From contig JAICQL010000010.1 in NCBI GenBank assembly GCA_025937895.1, forward strand, positions 1-64,000: DNA of 64,000 nucleotides, written 5' to 3'. The notes beneath the pieces are model-generated. The model worked only from the letters and a program-made list of their open reading frames with translations. It was not told where the DNA came from and did not search any database. Positions 27,003-36,318 of the stretch are shown piece after piece. Positions within the stretch are counted from its first letter, which is position 1. Each line of letters opens with the position of its first letter. Made by a program: the position numbers and the translations under genes. This DNA comes from Polyangiaceae bacterium (GTDB lineage Bacteria > Myxococcota_A > Polyangia > Polyangiales > Polyangiaceae).

Positions 27003-27452
27003 TCACTGGCGACGAACCAAGGTTGCCTCGAGGTACACGGAATCCACGTCAACTGCGGGGTTGGTTGAGTCAAACTGCCCGTCATCCATGCGGAGATTGG
27101 TGAAATCGCCGCGCAGCTCGTACGAAAAACCACGAGCGTCGGCTGCCGTGATCGTGGCTATCCGCGTAGCACCAGCAAGCGGAGAGATGTAGCTATCGGC
27201 GAATGGGAACGAGCCGATGTCCTCCACCGTCAGCTCTCCAGCCAAGTCCATTCCCAGCGGGCCGCCGTTGTTAGTGATGACCAAGGTAATATCGAGCTCG
27301 GTGTCGTCATCGCTGGCAGTTCCCGCCCAATTCCCCATCACGTTGAACGATGGCTGTAGGCCAAGCGCAGCACCCGTTGGATCGCCATCGCTCCCGCATC
27401 CAGCAAAACACATGGCAGCCGTCATCAACCAGACGGCGCGAGTACCCACCAT
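27003..27452 (-). CDS. Predicted lipoprotein
   Basis: MVGTRAVWLMTAAMCFAGCGSDG lipobox (FAGC) followed by a beta-rich domain. Confidence 0.7.
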   Translation of the reverse strand: MVGTRAVWLMTAAMCFAGCGSDGDPTGAALGLQPSFNVMGNWAGTASDDDTELDITLVITNNGGPLGMDLAGELTVEDIGSFPFADSYISPLAGATRIATITAADARGFSYELRGDFTNLRMDDGQFDSTNPAVDVDSVYLEATLVRRQ

Positions 27453-27835
27453 TTGCTCCTCCCTCGAGGCTCACTGCGAGCCAGGGGGTGAAAACTAGTC
27501 GCCAAGCCGCCCGTTGTCGACCATGACGATGCTGCTGGGCGGGGCGATGGTGAGGCTTTCGCTTCGCTCCGTGGCGGGAGGACGTCAGCTCTCGACTCTG
27601 GGCTGGTGGCCTCGACGTGCTGGAGCGGTCGTTCACCTTACCCCGGCTCACGCCGCGGCCAAGAAGCACTGCCGGTAGGCTCGGTGCCGTCAACTACGGT
27701 GCCTTCGTGACGGCGCTGGCCCGCACCGTCGGCCACTTCCGCGGCGAAGGGGCGTGCACGGTGAGCCGGCTGTAGCGGCAGGCGATCAGCGACGCCCGGT
27801 GCGCCGGGAGTGTCCTGTCAGCTTGGGAGGCCCCG

Positions 27836-28657
27836 TTAACAGGCGATCTGCCGGTGCCGGGCGCTGGCCACCAGGAATGCGCCAAACGCCAGGAAGCCCA
27901 GCGCCACCACGCCGAGCAGCACTTGACCTGCGCCGGAGTGCGCGATGTCGAGCAGGGCCTCGCGCACGCCGCGCGTCTGGCCCGGATCGTGAGCGAGCGC
28001 CGCCCGCACCAGGCTGATGCCGATGATCGGAAAGACCACGCCGCGGGCGCTGTAGCCCACCTGGCCCATGCGAGTCACCAGGCGCTGCTGTCGGGGTGAC
28101 ATGCCTTGCCAGTCAAACTTCTCGAGGAACTTCTTGCTGTACGCCTGGTGGAACTGCGCGAGCCCCGCACAGATGATGGCGGAGCCCACCGCGCCAATCA
28201 GCGCGGCCCCAAACGGCTGCTCCAGGATCTTGCCGATCCAGCTGCGTGCGCCATCCCCGCTCTGTGGCTGGCCCAGTGCCATCTGAAGCACGGCCACGGC
28301 GAGCGCGCCGTTGGCAAGGCCGCCAGCTACCGCCCCGACGCGTTTTGCCAGGCCCTTGCCGTCGCGCCCGTCATGCTCGGCATCTTTGATGCCGGAGATG
28401 ATCCGCCACACGGCGTAGCCAGCCAGCCCGACGGCGAGCAACACGAGCAGGACCTGGCCAAAGGGCTGCCGCTCCACGACGTGCGCAGCCTCGCGCCCAC
28501 CGGCGATTTGCCCGCCCGTGCCCAGCGCAACCTGCAGGGCCAGGGCCCCCATCAAGCCGTACAGCAGGCCCTTGGTGAGGTGCCCGAACCGCGCCCCCTT
28601 CTCGATCCAGCCTTTGGACGTGTCCACTCGACCACCTTTGTCACGAGCACGCCGCAT
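27836..28657 (-). CDS. DUF1206 family membrane protein
   Basis: ARFGHLTKGLLYGLMGALALQVALGTGG...VGYSARGVVFPIIGISLVRAAL repeats typical of DUF1206. Confidence 0.85.
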   Translation of the reverse strand: MRRARDKGGRVDTSKGWIEKGARFGHLTKGLLYGLMGALALQVALGTGGQIAGGREAAHVVERQPFGQVLLVLLAVGLAGYAVWRIISGIKDAEHDGRDGKGLAKRVGAVAGGLANGALAVAVLQMALGQPQSGDGARSWIGKILEQPFGAALIGAVGSAIICAGLAQFHQAYSKKFLEKFDWQGMSPRQQRLVTRMGQVGYSARGVVFPIIGISLVRAALAHDPGQTRGVREALLDIAHSGAGQVLLGVVALGFLAFGAFLVASARHRQIAC

Positions 28658-28886
28658 TGCGCCGGCGCTGCACCGCGCAGGATTGCATCACGCATGCCAG
28701 CCTTACCGGCCCCGCACATCTGCGGCGGCCTCTCCGTTCCGCCGGTGCGCTGCGCAAGCTCGAGCGCGCCACCCGGGGCACCCTCCGCCAGGGCGCCTCG
28801 GTGCTCGTGGCGCCGGCGTGTCAGGATGGTCTCGGCAGCCGTGCTCGGCCCTGCCCGAGCGCAGCCTCGTGCGCTCTGCGCGGCCC

Positions 28887-30230
28887 TCAGTGCGCGGGCT
28901 CGACCGCGGCCGTGTGCCGTGTCTCACCCGAGCGGTCCAGCGCCAGCTTGAACAGCACCGGACCGACCATCTCGTTCAGCGCGACGCAGGCGATGACCAG
29001 CGAGCGGAAGCCCTCGCCGAACTCGGGGAAGGCGCGCACGATGACGACGCTGAGGCCGAGGGTGAGCCCGGCCTGCGAGATCAGGGGCGACCAGCCCCAG
29101 CGGCGCAGCACGGGCTCGTCATTCGCCAGCTTGCTGGCCCAGCGTGACGTGGTCACCACCACCAGCGCACGCGCGCTGCACAGCGCCAGCGCGATGGGCC
29201 AGAGCTGGCGCAGGAGCGGCAGATCGAGGTGCGCGCCTGCCGTGGCGAAGAACACCGTGAACACCACGCCGCTGGTCTGCTCCACCGCGTGCAGCAGCTT
29301 GTCGCCCTGCAAGGTCAGGTTCTGCACCACGAAGCCCGCGGTCAGGAAGGACAGCAGCGGATCGATGTGGATGTAGCGCATGAACTCGGTCAGGCCGAAG
29401 CCGAGGCCCAGCAGGACCAGGAGCAGGTTGCCGCCGACCAGGCGCAAGTAGGCGGCCAGCACCAGGCCCAGGGTGGTGCCCACGGCGATGCTGCCCACGA
29501 TCTCGTGGCCGAGGTCGCGCAGATCGTCCACCGAGACGCCGCCGCCGCTCATCACCGGGCGGACCGCCACGATCACGCAGGCCATCAGCACCACCACCAC
29601 CACGTCGGAGGCCATGACGTGGGCCAGCGAGCAGGTGGCGAGCGGACCCTTGGCGCGCGTCTGCGAGAGCACGCCCAGGCAGGCCGAGGGGCTGCGGCTG
29701 ACCCCCAGGGTGCCCCACAGGAGCGCCACCGAGATCAGCCCGGACAGCGCCAGGCCCTGGGTGAAGGGCACGAAGCGCGAGAGCGCGAGGAAGACGCAGG
29801 TCAAGGTGACCATGCCGATCGCGCTCTGCAGAAAGATTGCGTAGCCGATGCTGCGGCCCACGGCGCGCACGGTCTGCACGCGCAGCTCTGCGCCGCCGCC
29901 CAGCGCGATCAGCGCCAGGGCCAGGGTGTTGACGGGCGAGAGGCGCTCGACGGTGTCGTGATCCACCAGGTGCAACAGGTGGGGGCCGCCGATGATGCCC
30001 GCCAGCAGGTAGCCGGACAGGTGCGGCAGGCCGATGGTCTCCAGCAGCTCGCTGAGCAGGGTGCCGGCCAGCAGCAGGAAGCCGACGGCGGCGACGGTGG
30101 GCAGCGCGCTCGCCGTTGCCGGAGCCACGTGGGTGGCGGCCAGCATCATCAGGAACACCACGCCCAGCGCCAGCGCCTGTGCCAGGCGAGTGGCGAGGCC
30201 GCCCTTGCGGTGTGCGACGGCGCCGCTCAT
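28887..30230 (-). CDS. CPA2-type cation:proton antiporter membrane domain protein
   Basis: LLAGTLLSELLETIGLPHLSGYLLAGIIGGPHLL...NTLALALIALGGGAEL; multiple TM segments. Confidence 0.87.
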   Translation of the reverse strand: MSGAVAHRKGGLATRLAQALALGVVFLMMLAATHVAPATASALPTVAAVGFLLLAGTLLSELLETIGLPHLSGYLLAGIIGGPHLLHLVDHDTVERLSPVNTLALALIALGGGAELRVQTVRAVGRSIGYAIFLQSAIGMVTLTCVFLALSRFVPFTQGLALSGLISVALLWGTLGVSRSPSACLGVLSQTRAKGPLATCSLAHVMASDVVVVVLMACVIVAVRPVMSGGGVSVDDLRDLGHEIVGSIAVGTTLGLVLAAYLRLVGGNLLLVLLGLGFGLTEFMRYIHIDPLLSFLTAGFVVQNLTLQGDKLLHAVEQTSGVVFTVFFATAGAHLDLPLLRQLWPIALALCSARALVVVTTSRWASKLANDEPVLRRWGWSPLISQAGLTLGLSVVIVRAFPEFGEGFRSLVIACVALNEMVGPVLFKLALDRSGETRHTAAVEPAH

Positions 30231-31465
30231 CCCTCCGTGCCCTCCGGCTCCAGGGAGAAGCGGCCCGGCTCGGCCTCGCCGGCCTCCAGCTCGCCCGCGC
30301 GGCCCAGCGCGCGGCGCAGGGCCAGCGGCCCCACCAGCTCACCGGCGAGCACGCCCACCACCGCCACCGCGAACACGCTCTTGATCAGCGGGTCGTGAAA
30401 CGAGAGCACCAGCGAGACGGCGCAGGCCAGCGTGACCTCACCCATCGACATCAGGCCCATCCCCACCAGCGGCCCCGCCGGGCGCGCGGCGCGGAACGCC
30501 AGCCAGAACAGGCTGCCCCGGATCAGCTCCGCCAGCAGGCGCGCGCCCACGCCGAGCGGGATCAGCAGCCAGACCAGAGGTCCGTTCTCCAGGCTGACCA
30601 GCGCCCCCGCCAGCACGGTCAGCGGTAAGTGCACGGCCGACTCGGTGGGGCGCACCATGCGCACGAGCTCGCTGCGGCGGGAAGACAGCAGCCCGAGCGT
30701 GCTGCCGAGCGCGAAGCTGGCCGCCACCCCGGAGAAGCCGAGCTGCGCCGCGACGCCGACCGCCAGCAGAAAGGTGCCGACGATCACGCCCCAGCTCTCG
30801 TCGCGGCTGAGGCCGCGCCCGATCAACAGCACCGCCACCAGCCCGAGCACGATGCCGATGCCCCAGGTGAGCGCGACCCTGCCGCCGAAGCCCAGCTGCA
30901 CCAGCCCTGGCTCTGGTACCTGTGCCAGCAGCAGCGAGAGCCCGAGGATGGGCACCAGCACGCTCACCCGCGCGTAGTCGGCGAGCGCATCGGCGAGCGG
31001 GCCCTTGGCGGCGTAGCGCAGCACCACCCAGCGCACGGCGTGGCGCGTGCTGGCGCAGGAGACGATGGCCACGCCGCCCGCGATCCAGCTGCTCTCGGCG
31101 CCCAGCTCCGGGCGGAAGACGAGCAGCACTACCCAGACCAGCGCCCCGACGATCAGCCCCACCAGCGCGGTCGACGAGATGCCGATCAGCGCGCTCGCGG
31201 CAGTGATGCGCCGCGCGCCGATGCGCGTGTAACCAAGGCCCGCCAGCAAGGCGATCCAGGACGCGCCCACCAGCAGGAGCGGCCGGAACGTGACCAGCAG
31301 CGCCTCCGGGATCAGATCCAGCACGTGCGCGCCCAGCACGAAGCCGAGGCACAGGTACTCGGCGCCGGAGGGCAGCCCAAAGCCCTGGATGGCGCGGCCG
31401 CCACGCAGGATGCCGCCCAGATAGGACAGTGCCAGCAGCCCGAGCAGCAGGGCGATGGCGCTCAT
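30227..31465 (-). CDS. Second cation:proton antiporter-like membrane protein
   Basis: MSAIALLLGLLALSYLGGILRGGRAIQGFGLPSGAEYLCLGFVLGAHVLD...; ATG at 31465 rather than the longer ORF. ATGA overlaps with both neighbours. Confidence 0.8.
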   Translation of the reverse strand: MSAIALLLGLLALSYLGGILRGGRAIQGFGLPSGAEYLCLGFVLGAHVLDLIPEALLVTFRPLLLVGASWIALLAGLGYTRIGARRITAASALIGISSTALVGLIVGALVWVVLLVFRPELGAESSWIAGGVAIVSCASTRHAVRWVVLRYAAKGPLADALADYARVSVLVPILGLSLLLAQVPEPGLVQLGFGGRVALTWGIGIVLGLVAVLLIGRGLSRDESWGVIVGTFLLAVGVAAQLGFSGVAASFALGSTLGLLSSRRSELVRMVRPTESAVHLPLTVLAGALVSLENGPLVWLLIPLGVGARLLAELIRGSLFWLAFRAARPAGPLVGMGLMSMGEVTLACAVSLVLSFHDPLIKSVFAVAVVGVLAGELVGPLALRRALGRAGELEAGEAEPGRFSLEPEGTEG

Positions 31466-33045
31466 TTCAGCGTATCGTTCTCGGCGCGGCCCGGGCCGAG
31501 GCCTGCATCCGTCAGCGCTTCCAGCGCGGCCACCAGCAGCGCGGAGCGCCCCCGCGCCGAGGCGCAAGTGGCGCTGACCCGGTAGCGCGCCGCGCTCGGC
31601 TCCACCGCCAGCAGCTCCACCGCCGCGCCGGTGCCAGCGAGCTCTCCGGCGCGAGCCAGCACGTCGAGCACCCGCACGGGCGAGGCGCTGGCGGCGGCGC
31701 ACACCTCCACGGAGAAGCGCGGCGTGCTGCCCATGCGCTCCAGCGCGCTCGCCAGCAGCAGCAGGTGCGGGATGCGCTGCTCCGTGCCTTCCAGCGTCTC
31801 GAGCCGCAGCTCCAGCAGGGTCACGTCGGTGATGCGGCCCATGCGGCCGCGCACCTGCACGTATTCGCCCACGCTGAGCCTGCGCCCGAACAGGATCACG
31901 GCGCCCAGCAGCGCCGACGCGAACAGCGGGGTGGCGGCCAGGCCCAGCGCCACCAGCAGGATGGCCCCGCTGCGGCCCAGGGAGCCATCGCTGCTGCCGG
32001 TGACGATGGGCGCGCCGAAGACCAGGGCCGCCACCACGATGGCCGCGCGCACGAGCACGCTGGCGGGCGCCGCCAGATCGGCGGGCAGCCACGACAGGTA
32101 CGTCTCCTTGCGCGCCACGCTGGCCAGGAACAGCCCGACGAAGCGCACCAGCATGAACACCGCCAGCGCGGCCACGCCGGCCACCACCAGGAGCGGCAGG
32201 GCGGTGATGCTGCGCCCCATCAGCTGCGACAGCGGCGCCAGCACGAAGCCCGTGAGCCGCTCGGTGTAGCCGCGCGTGGTCTCGAACAGCGAGAGCACCA
32301 CGACCAGCCAGGCGTAGAAGATGCCGAACTGCCCGACGAGCCTGACCAGCCCCAGCAGGATCAGGGCGGTGCTCTTCAGCACCGCGGGGCTCACCAGCTC
32401 GATGTTCTTGACGCTGACGTTGAGCACGCGATCGCCGTGCTCCTCCAGCCACTGGCGCAGCCGGTCCACCACGATCGCCACGCGCTTGATCAGGTAGAAG
32501 GCGATCAGCGCGAAGAAGACGACCAGCGAGAACGAGAACACCGTCTCGGCGATGCGGCTGCGCTTCTGCTCGGAGGCGAGCGCGGCGCGGATGCTGCCGG
32601 CGGTCTTGCTGGCGTAAGACTCCAGGTTGGCCTCGCCCGCGAGCCGCGCATCCTCGGCGCTGAGCTCGACGACGGGCGTCTCGCCCGCGAGCACTCGCGC
32701 ACCATCGGCAGCTAGCTCCACGCGCAGCTCCGGCAGCTCGCCCTGGCGGCGCAGCTGCTCGAGCGCGTGCGTGGCCCGCTTGGCCCGTTCGCTCGCGGAA
32801 CGGCCCTGGTGCGACGCGGAGAGGGTGAGCACCAGCTCGTCTCCCAGCCGCACGGGGCTGGCGGCGGTTGAGGTGGTGGCGCTCTGCGAGGTCGAGTCAG
32901 CCGTGGGCGGTGCTGCCGCGGCGAATGCCGGCGCGAGCGAGCCCAGGCACAGCAGAGCGCACAGCACGAGCCACCAGCTCGCGCGGGAGTGACCTGCCCC
33001 GGTACGCTTCAAATCAGCGCGACTCGACTCGATGCGTCTCAACAC
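31462..33045 (-). CDS. MscS-family mechanosensitive channel-like protein
   Basis: Signal peptide LVLCALLCLGSLAPAFAAA; ALLGAVILFGRRLSVGEYVQVRGRMGRITDVTLLELRLETLEGTEQRIPHLLLLAS (MscS core). GTG start at 33045 proposed. Confidence 0.8.
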   Translation of the reverse strand: MLRRIESSRADLKRTGAGHSRASWWLVLCALLCLGSLAPAFAAAAPPTADSTSQSATTSTAASPVRLGDELVLTLSASHQGRSASERAKRATHALEQLRRQGELPELRVELAADGARVLAGETPVVELSAEDARLAGEANLESYASKTAGSIRAALASEQKRSRIAETVFSFSLVVFFALIAFYLIKRVAIVVDRLRQWLEEHGDRVLNVSVKNIELVSPAVLKSTALILLGLVRLVGQFGIFYAWLVVVLSLFETTRGYTERLTGFVLAPLSQLMGRSITALPLLVVAGVAALAVFMLVRFVGLFLASVARKETYLSWLPADLAAPASVLVRAAIVVAALVFGAPIVTGSSDGSLGRSGAILLVALGLAATPLFASALLGAVILFGRRLSVGEYVQVRGRMGRITDVTLLELRLETLEGTEQRIPHLLLLASALERMGSTPRFSVEVCAAASASPVRVLDVLARAGELAGTGAAVELLAVEPSAARYRVSATCASARGRSALLVAALEALTDAGLGPGRAENDTLK

Positions 33046-33223
33046 TCGCTCAGGACGGCCCAGACAGCGCTCCGATAAAGGTGGCCGTATTGCCCACCCA
33101 CCCAGCGGCCGAGCGGCTCCGGCCAAGCGGGCGGAGGTGGCCCGCTTTCGCCCGGGAGCGCGGGAAAATCGCGGCTTCCAGGCTCGACACGCGCAGCACG
33201 CGCCGGCATGCTCGACCGCCCTC

Positions 33224-34945
33224 ATGAGCTCGCAGAGACCCCCCACTGGCGCCGAGCGCCTCGTGCGCAGCCTGGAAGCGCAAGGCGTCACCCACATCTT
33301 TGGCCTGTCCGGCGGCGCCGCGATCCCCATCTTCGACGCCCTGGTAGACTCGAAGATCAAGCTCGTCCTGGTGCGGCACGAGCAGGGCGCCACGCACATG
33401 GCCGACGGCTACGCCCGCGCCACCGGGCGGCCCGGCGTGGTGCTGGTCACCTCCGGTCCGGGTGCGACCAACACCGTCACCGGGCTGCTGACGGCGATGA
33501 TGGACTCCGTGCCCATCATCGTGCTGACGGGGCAGACGCCGACGTTCAACCTGGGTAATGACGCCTTTCAGGAGGCGGACGTCACCGGCATCACCTACGC
33601 CGTGGTCAAGCACAGCTACCTGGTGACCCGCACGGACGACATCCCGCAGGTGGTCTCCGAGGCCTTTTACCTGGCCACCACCGGGCGCCCGGGGCCAGTG
33701 CTGATCGATCTACCGAAAGACGTCACGTCGGGGCCCTGCACCGCGCCCGAGGCGGACCCCCCGGAGATCCCGGGTTACATGGTGCCGGGCCACCCCGACC
33801 CGGCGACGCTGAGGCGCGCGGCAGAGCTCATCTCGCGCTCGCGCCGGCCGGTGCTGTACGTGGGGCACGGCGCGGTCATCTCTGGCGCGGGCACCGCCAT
33901 CGCCGAGCTCTCGGAGAAGCTGCAGGCACCCGTGGTCAACACCTTGCTCGGCAAGGGGGCCGTGGATGAGACGGCGCCGCTGCACCTGGGCATGCTGGGC
34001 ATGCACGGCACCGCTTACGCCAACAAGGCGGTGCTCAACTGCGACCTGATCATGGCCATCGGCGCGCGCTGGGACGACCGCATCACCGGCAAGGTGAGTG
34101 AGTTCTGCACCGAGGCCACGCGCATTCACATCGACATCGATCCGGCCGAGTTCAACAAGGTGATCCGGGTGGACGCGCAGCTCCTGGGCGACGCGCGGCT
34201 GGTGGTGGAGGATCTGCTGCCGCTCGTCAGCCGGCTGGATACTCATGCCTGGCTGGCGCAGTGCGCAGAGTGGCGCCGGCTGCATCCGCTGCACTATCAG
34301 ACGGACGGCAAGGTGCTGCGCGCGCAGCACGTGCTCGATCGCCTGAATGCCATCATCGGCGGGCGTTCGCTGGTGACCACGGACGTGGGCCAGCACCAGA
34401 TGTGGGCGGCGCAGTTCGTACTCACCCGCGCCAACCGCATGTGGCTCAGCTCCGGCGGCGCGGGCACCATGGGCTTCGGCTTTCCCGCAGCCATCGGCGC
34501 GCAGTTTGCTCGACCCGAGGTGCCCGCCTGGGCCGTGGTGGGCGACGGCGGCTTTCAGATGACGCTCTGTGAGCTGTCCACCGCGCAGATCCACAAGCTC
34601 AAGGTCAAGGTCCTGATCATCAACAACAACTACCTGGGCATGGTCCGCCAGTGGCAGGAGCTGTTCTTCGAGAACCGCCTGTCCGGCGTGGATCTCGAGG
34701 GCAACCCGGACTTCGTCAAGCTGGCGCAGGCGTACGGGGTGAAGGCCTTCCGCATCCGGCACCCGGGAGAGATCGATGACGTGCTGCGAGCGGCGCATGA
34801 ATATGACCTCGGCCCGTGTGTGGTGGAGGCGGTAGTGGAGAAGGAAGACAACGTCTTCCCGATGATTCCGGCGGGCGCCGCGCTGAGCGGCATGTTGATC
34901 GAGCGCCCGCAACAGAAGCTCGACAAACCCGAGGGCAGCACATGA
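33224..34945 (+). CDS. ilvB: Acetolactate synthase large subunit
   Basis: GAERLVRSLEAQGVTHIFGLSGGAAIPIFDAL...HEQGATHMADGYARATGRPGVVLVTSGPGATNTVTG...ThDP-binding GDGGFQMTLCELSTAQIHKLKVKVLIINNNYLGMVRQWQELFF. Confidence 0.96.
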   Translation: MSSQRPPTGAERLVRSLEAQGVTHIFGLSGGAAIPIFDALVDSKIKLVLVRHEQGATHMADGYARATGRPGVVLVTSGPGATNTVTGLLTAMMDSVPIIVLTGQTPTFNLGNDAFQEADVTGITYAVVKHSYLVTRTDDIPQVVSEAFYLATTGRPGPVLIDLPKDVTSGPCTAPEADPPEIPGYMVPGHPDPATLRRAAELISRSRRPVLYVGHGAVISGAGTAIAELSEKLQAPVVNTLLGKGAVDETAPLHLGMLGMHGTAYANKAVLNCDLIMAIGARWDDRITGKVSEFCTEATRIHIDIDPAEFNKVIRVDAQLLGDARLVVEDLLPLVSRLDTHAWLAQCAEWRRLHPLHYQTDGKVLRAQHVLDRLNAIIGGRSLVTTDVGQHQMWAAQFVLTRANRMWLSSGGAGTMGFGFPAAIGAQFARPEVPAWAVVGDGGFQMTLCELSTAQIHKLKVKVLIINNNYLGMVRQWQELFFENRLSGVDLEGNPDFVKLAQAYGVKAFRIRHPGEIDDVLRAAHEYDLGPCVVEAVVEKEDNVFPMIPAGAALSGMLIERPQQKLDKPEGST

Positions 34946-35229
34946 TCTCCGCGCTAGAGAACGGCCGTCACGAGTTCGCGCTCCTGGTGCGCGACAAGCC
35001 GGGCGTGCTGGTGCGCATCGCGCTCGTATTCGCCCGGCGTGGCTTCAACATCGAGCGGCTCGAGGTGAGCCCGAGCGGCCGCACCGGCTTCTCCGAGATG
35101 TCGATCGTGAGCCGCGGCGCGCCGCAGTCCGTCGAGCAGATCGGCAAGCAGCTGGGCAAGCTGATCGATGTCGTGACCGTCCAGGTCAGCGCGCGCACGT
35201 CGGCCGCGCCAGAGTCGGCGCGCGCGTAG
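34942..35229 (+). CDS. ilvN: Acetolactate synthase small (ACT) subunit
   Basis: HEFALLVRDKPGVLVRIALVFARRGFNIERLEVSPSGRTGFSEMSIV; ATGA overlap with ilvB. Confidence 0.93.
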   Translation: MISALENGRHEFALLVRDKPGVLVRIALVFARRGFNIERLEVSPSGRTGFSEMSIVSRGAPQSVEQIGKQLGKLIDVVTVQVSARTSAAPESARA

Positions 35230-35253
35230 GGCGAGAGGCTGGCGAAGGGCGGC

Positions 35254-36186
35254 TCAGAACGTCCGCAGCTGCAGGTTGCACATGGCGCCGCGCCTGCCCG
35301 CGGGGGCAACGCCTACTCGCAGCCCGGGCTCTTCGGGCTTGTCGGGGCCGCCCAGCAGGTACAGCGCTCCCGCCGCCGCCAGCGAGCTGACCCCGAGCCC
35401 CAGCGAGACGTTGGCGGCGATCGAGCGCTGGCGCACGCGGTCAATCTGCTCTTCGCTGCACAGCGGCGAGCAGCTCTGCTCGAGCTCCAGCTCGAGCGCG
35501 CGGCTCGACAGCCCGAAGGCGACGAAGCCGGCGGTGCCGGCGATGCCCACGCCGCCCAGCACCCAGCTCCAGGCGGAGATGCGGGATGGCTCCTCGGGCA
35601 GCGCCGTCAGATTGAGCGCCAGCTGCTCGCGTGCGTGGGGGCGGAGCTGTAGCTGGCGGCGGAGGGGTCTCGCAGCAGGCGCGGAGACGTGCAGCTCGTG
35701 CAGCCCGGGATCGAGCTTCACGGGCTGAGCTGGCGCCTCGGGCCGTAGCTGGCCGTCGATCTCCACGCGCGCATCGTTGCGCGGCTGACCCTCCACGTTG
35801 ACCCGAAACATGACGCTCGGCTGCTCGGCTTCCACCTGCCGCGACCAGAGCTGGCAATCGCGCTGCACCGCGGGGGGGCAGTGAGCGCTGGCGCAACGAG
35901 CAAAGGTCGCGCGGCTCTCCAGCAGCCTGCCCGACTGGCGTAGCTCCTGACCCAGCTCGTGCTGGTCGAAGCAGGCACTGCTCGGGCGTGCCGGCGGCGC
36001 GCTGAGGACGGGGGTGTTCAGCTCCGGGCCGTGCTTGGGCGGTACGCTGGGGACGGGATGTGCCGTGTTGACGCGCGGGCTGGGCTCCGCAGCGGCGGCC
36101 GTGCCGTTTGCGAGCAACAGGCTGCCGAGCAGCCCGGTGCCGGGCACCGTGATGAAGCCGATCAGCGCCCGCATCCGCTCCTGCAT
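35254..36186 (-). CDS. Secreted/membrane-anchored hypothetical protein (PEGA-like)
   Basis: Signal-like N-term; ARVEIDGQLRPEAPAQPVKLDPGLHELHVSAPAARPLRRQLQLRPHAREQL; one TM near C-term. Confidence 0.75.
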   Translation of the reverse strand: MQERMRALIGFITVPGTGLLGSLLLANGTAAAAEPSPRVNTAHPVPSVPPKHGPELNTPVLSAPPARPSSACFDQHELGQELRQSGRLLESRATFARCASAHCPPAVQRDCQLWSRQVEAEQPSVMFRVNVEGQPRNDARVEIDGQLRPEAPAQPVKLDPGLHELHVSAPAARPLRRQLQLRPHAREQLALNLTALPEEPSRISAWSWVLGGVGIAGTAGFVAFGLSSRALELELEQSCSPLCSEEQIDRVRQRSIAANVSLGLGVSSLAAAGALYLLGGPDKPEEPGLRVGVAPAGRRGAMCNLQLRTF

Positions 36187-36247
36187 CGCCTGGTCATGAA
36201 CGACAGCTCGCGCTTTCCATTGAGGCTGGTTTAACTGACTCCGCTTT

Positions 36248-36260
36248 CACACCTGGTGTG
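36248..36260. promoter_or_regulatory. 13-bp perfect palindrome CACACC-T-GGTGTG between divergent genes
   Basis: Seen directly at 36248-36260, between the 36186 start (minus) and probable kinase start (plus, 36319/36334). Confidence 0.4.
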
Positions 36261-36318
36261 CGAGTGCTCCGAAACTGTGCCTGGCGACACGTTGCGGCGG
36301 CCGCGAGCCACTGCCAAG

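Noticed and set aside
27453-27835. Apparently empty region, possible mobile-element remnant
   Set aside because: Short frames show no recognisable transposase or other domain; left unannotated.
29229-30398. 389-aa His/Gln-rich plus-strand ORF (possible metal-binding protein)
   Set aside because: Reverse complement of antiporter TM codons gives artefactual His/Gln runs.
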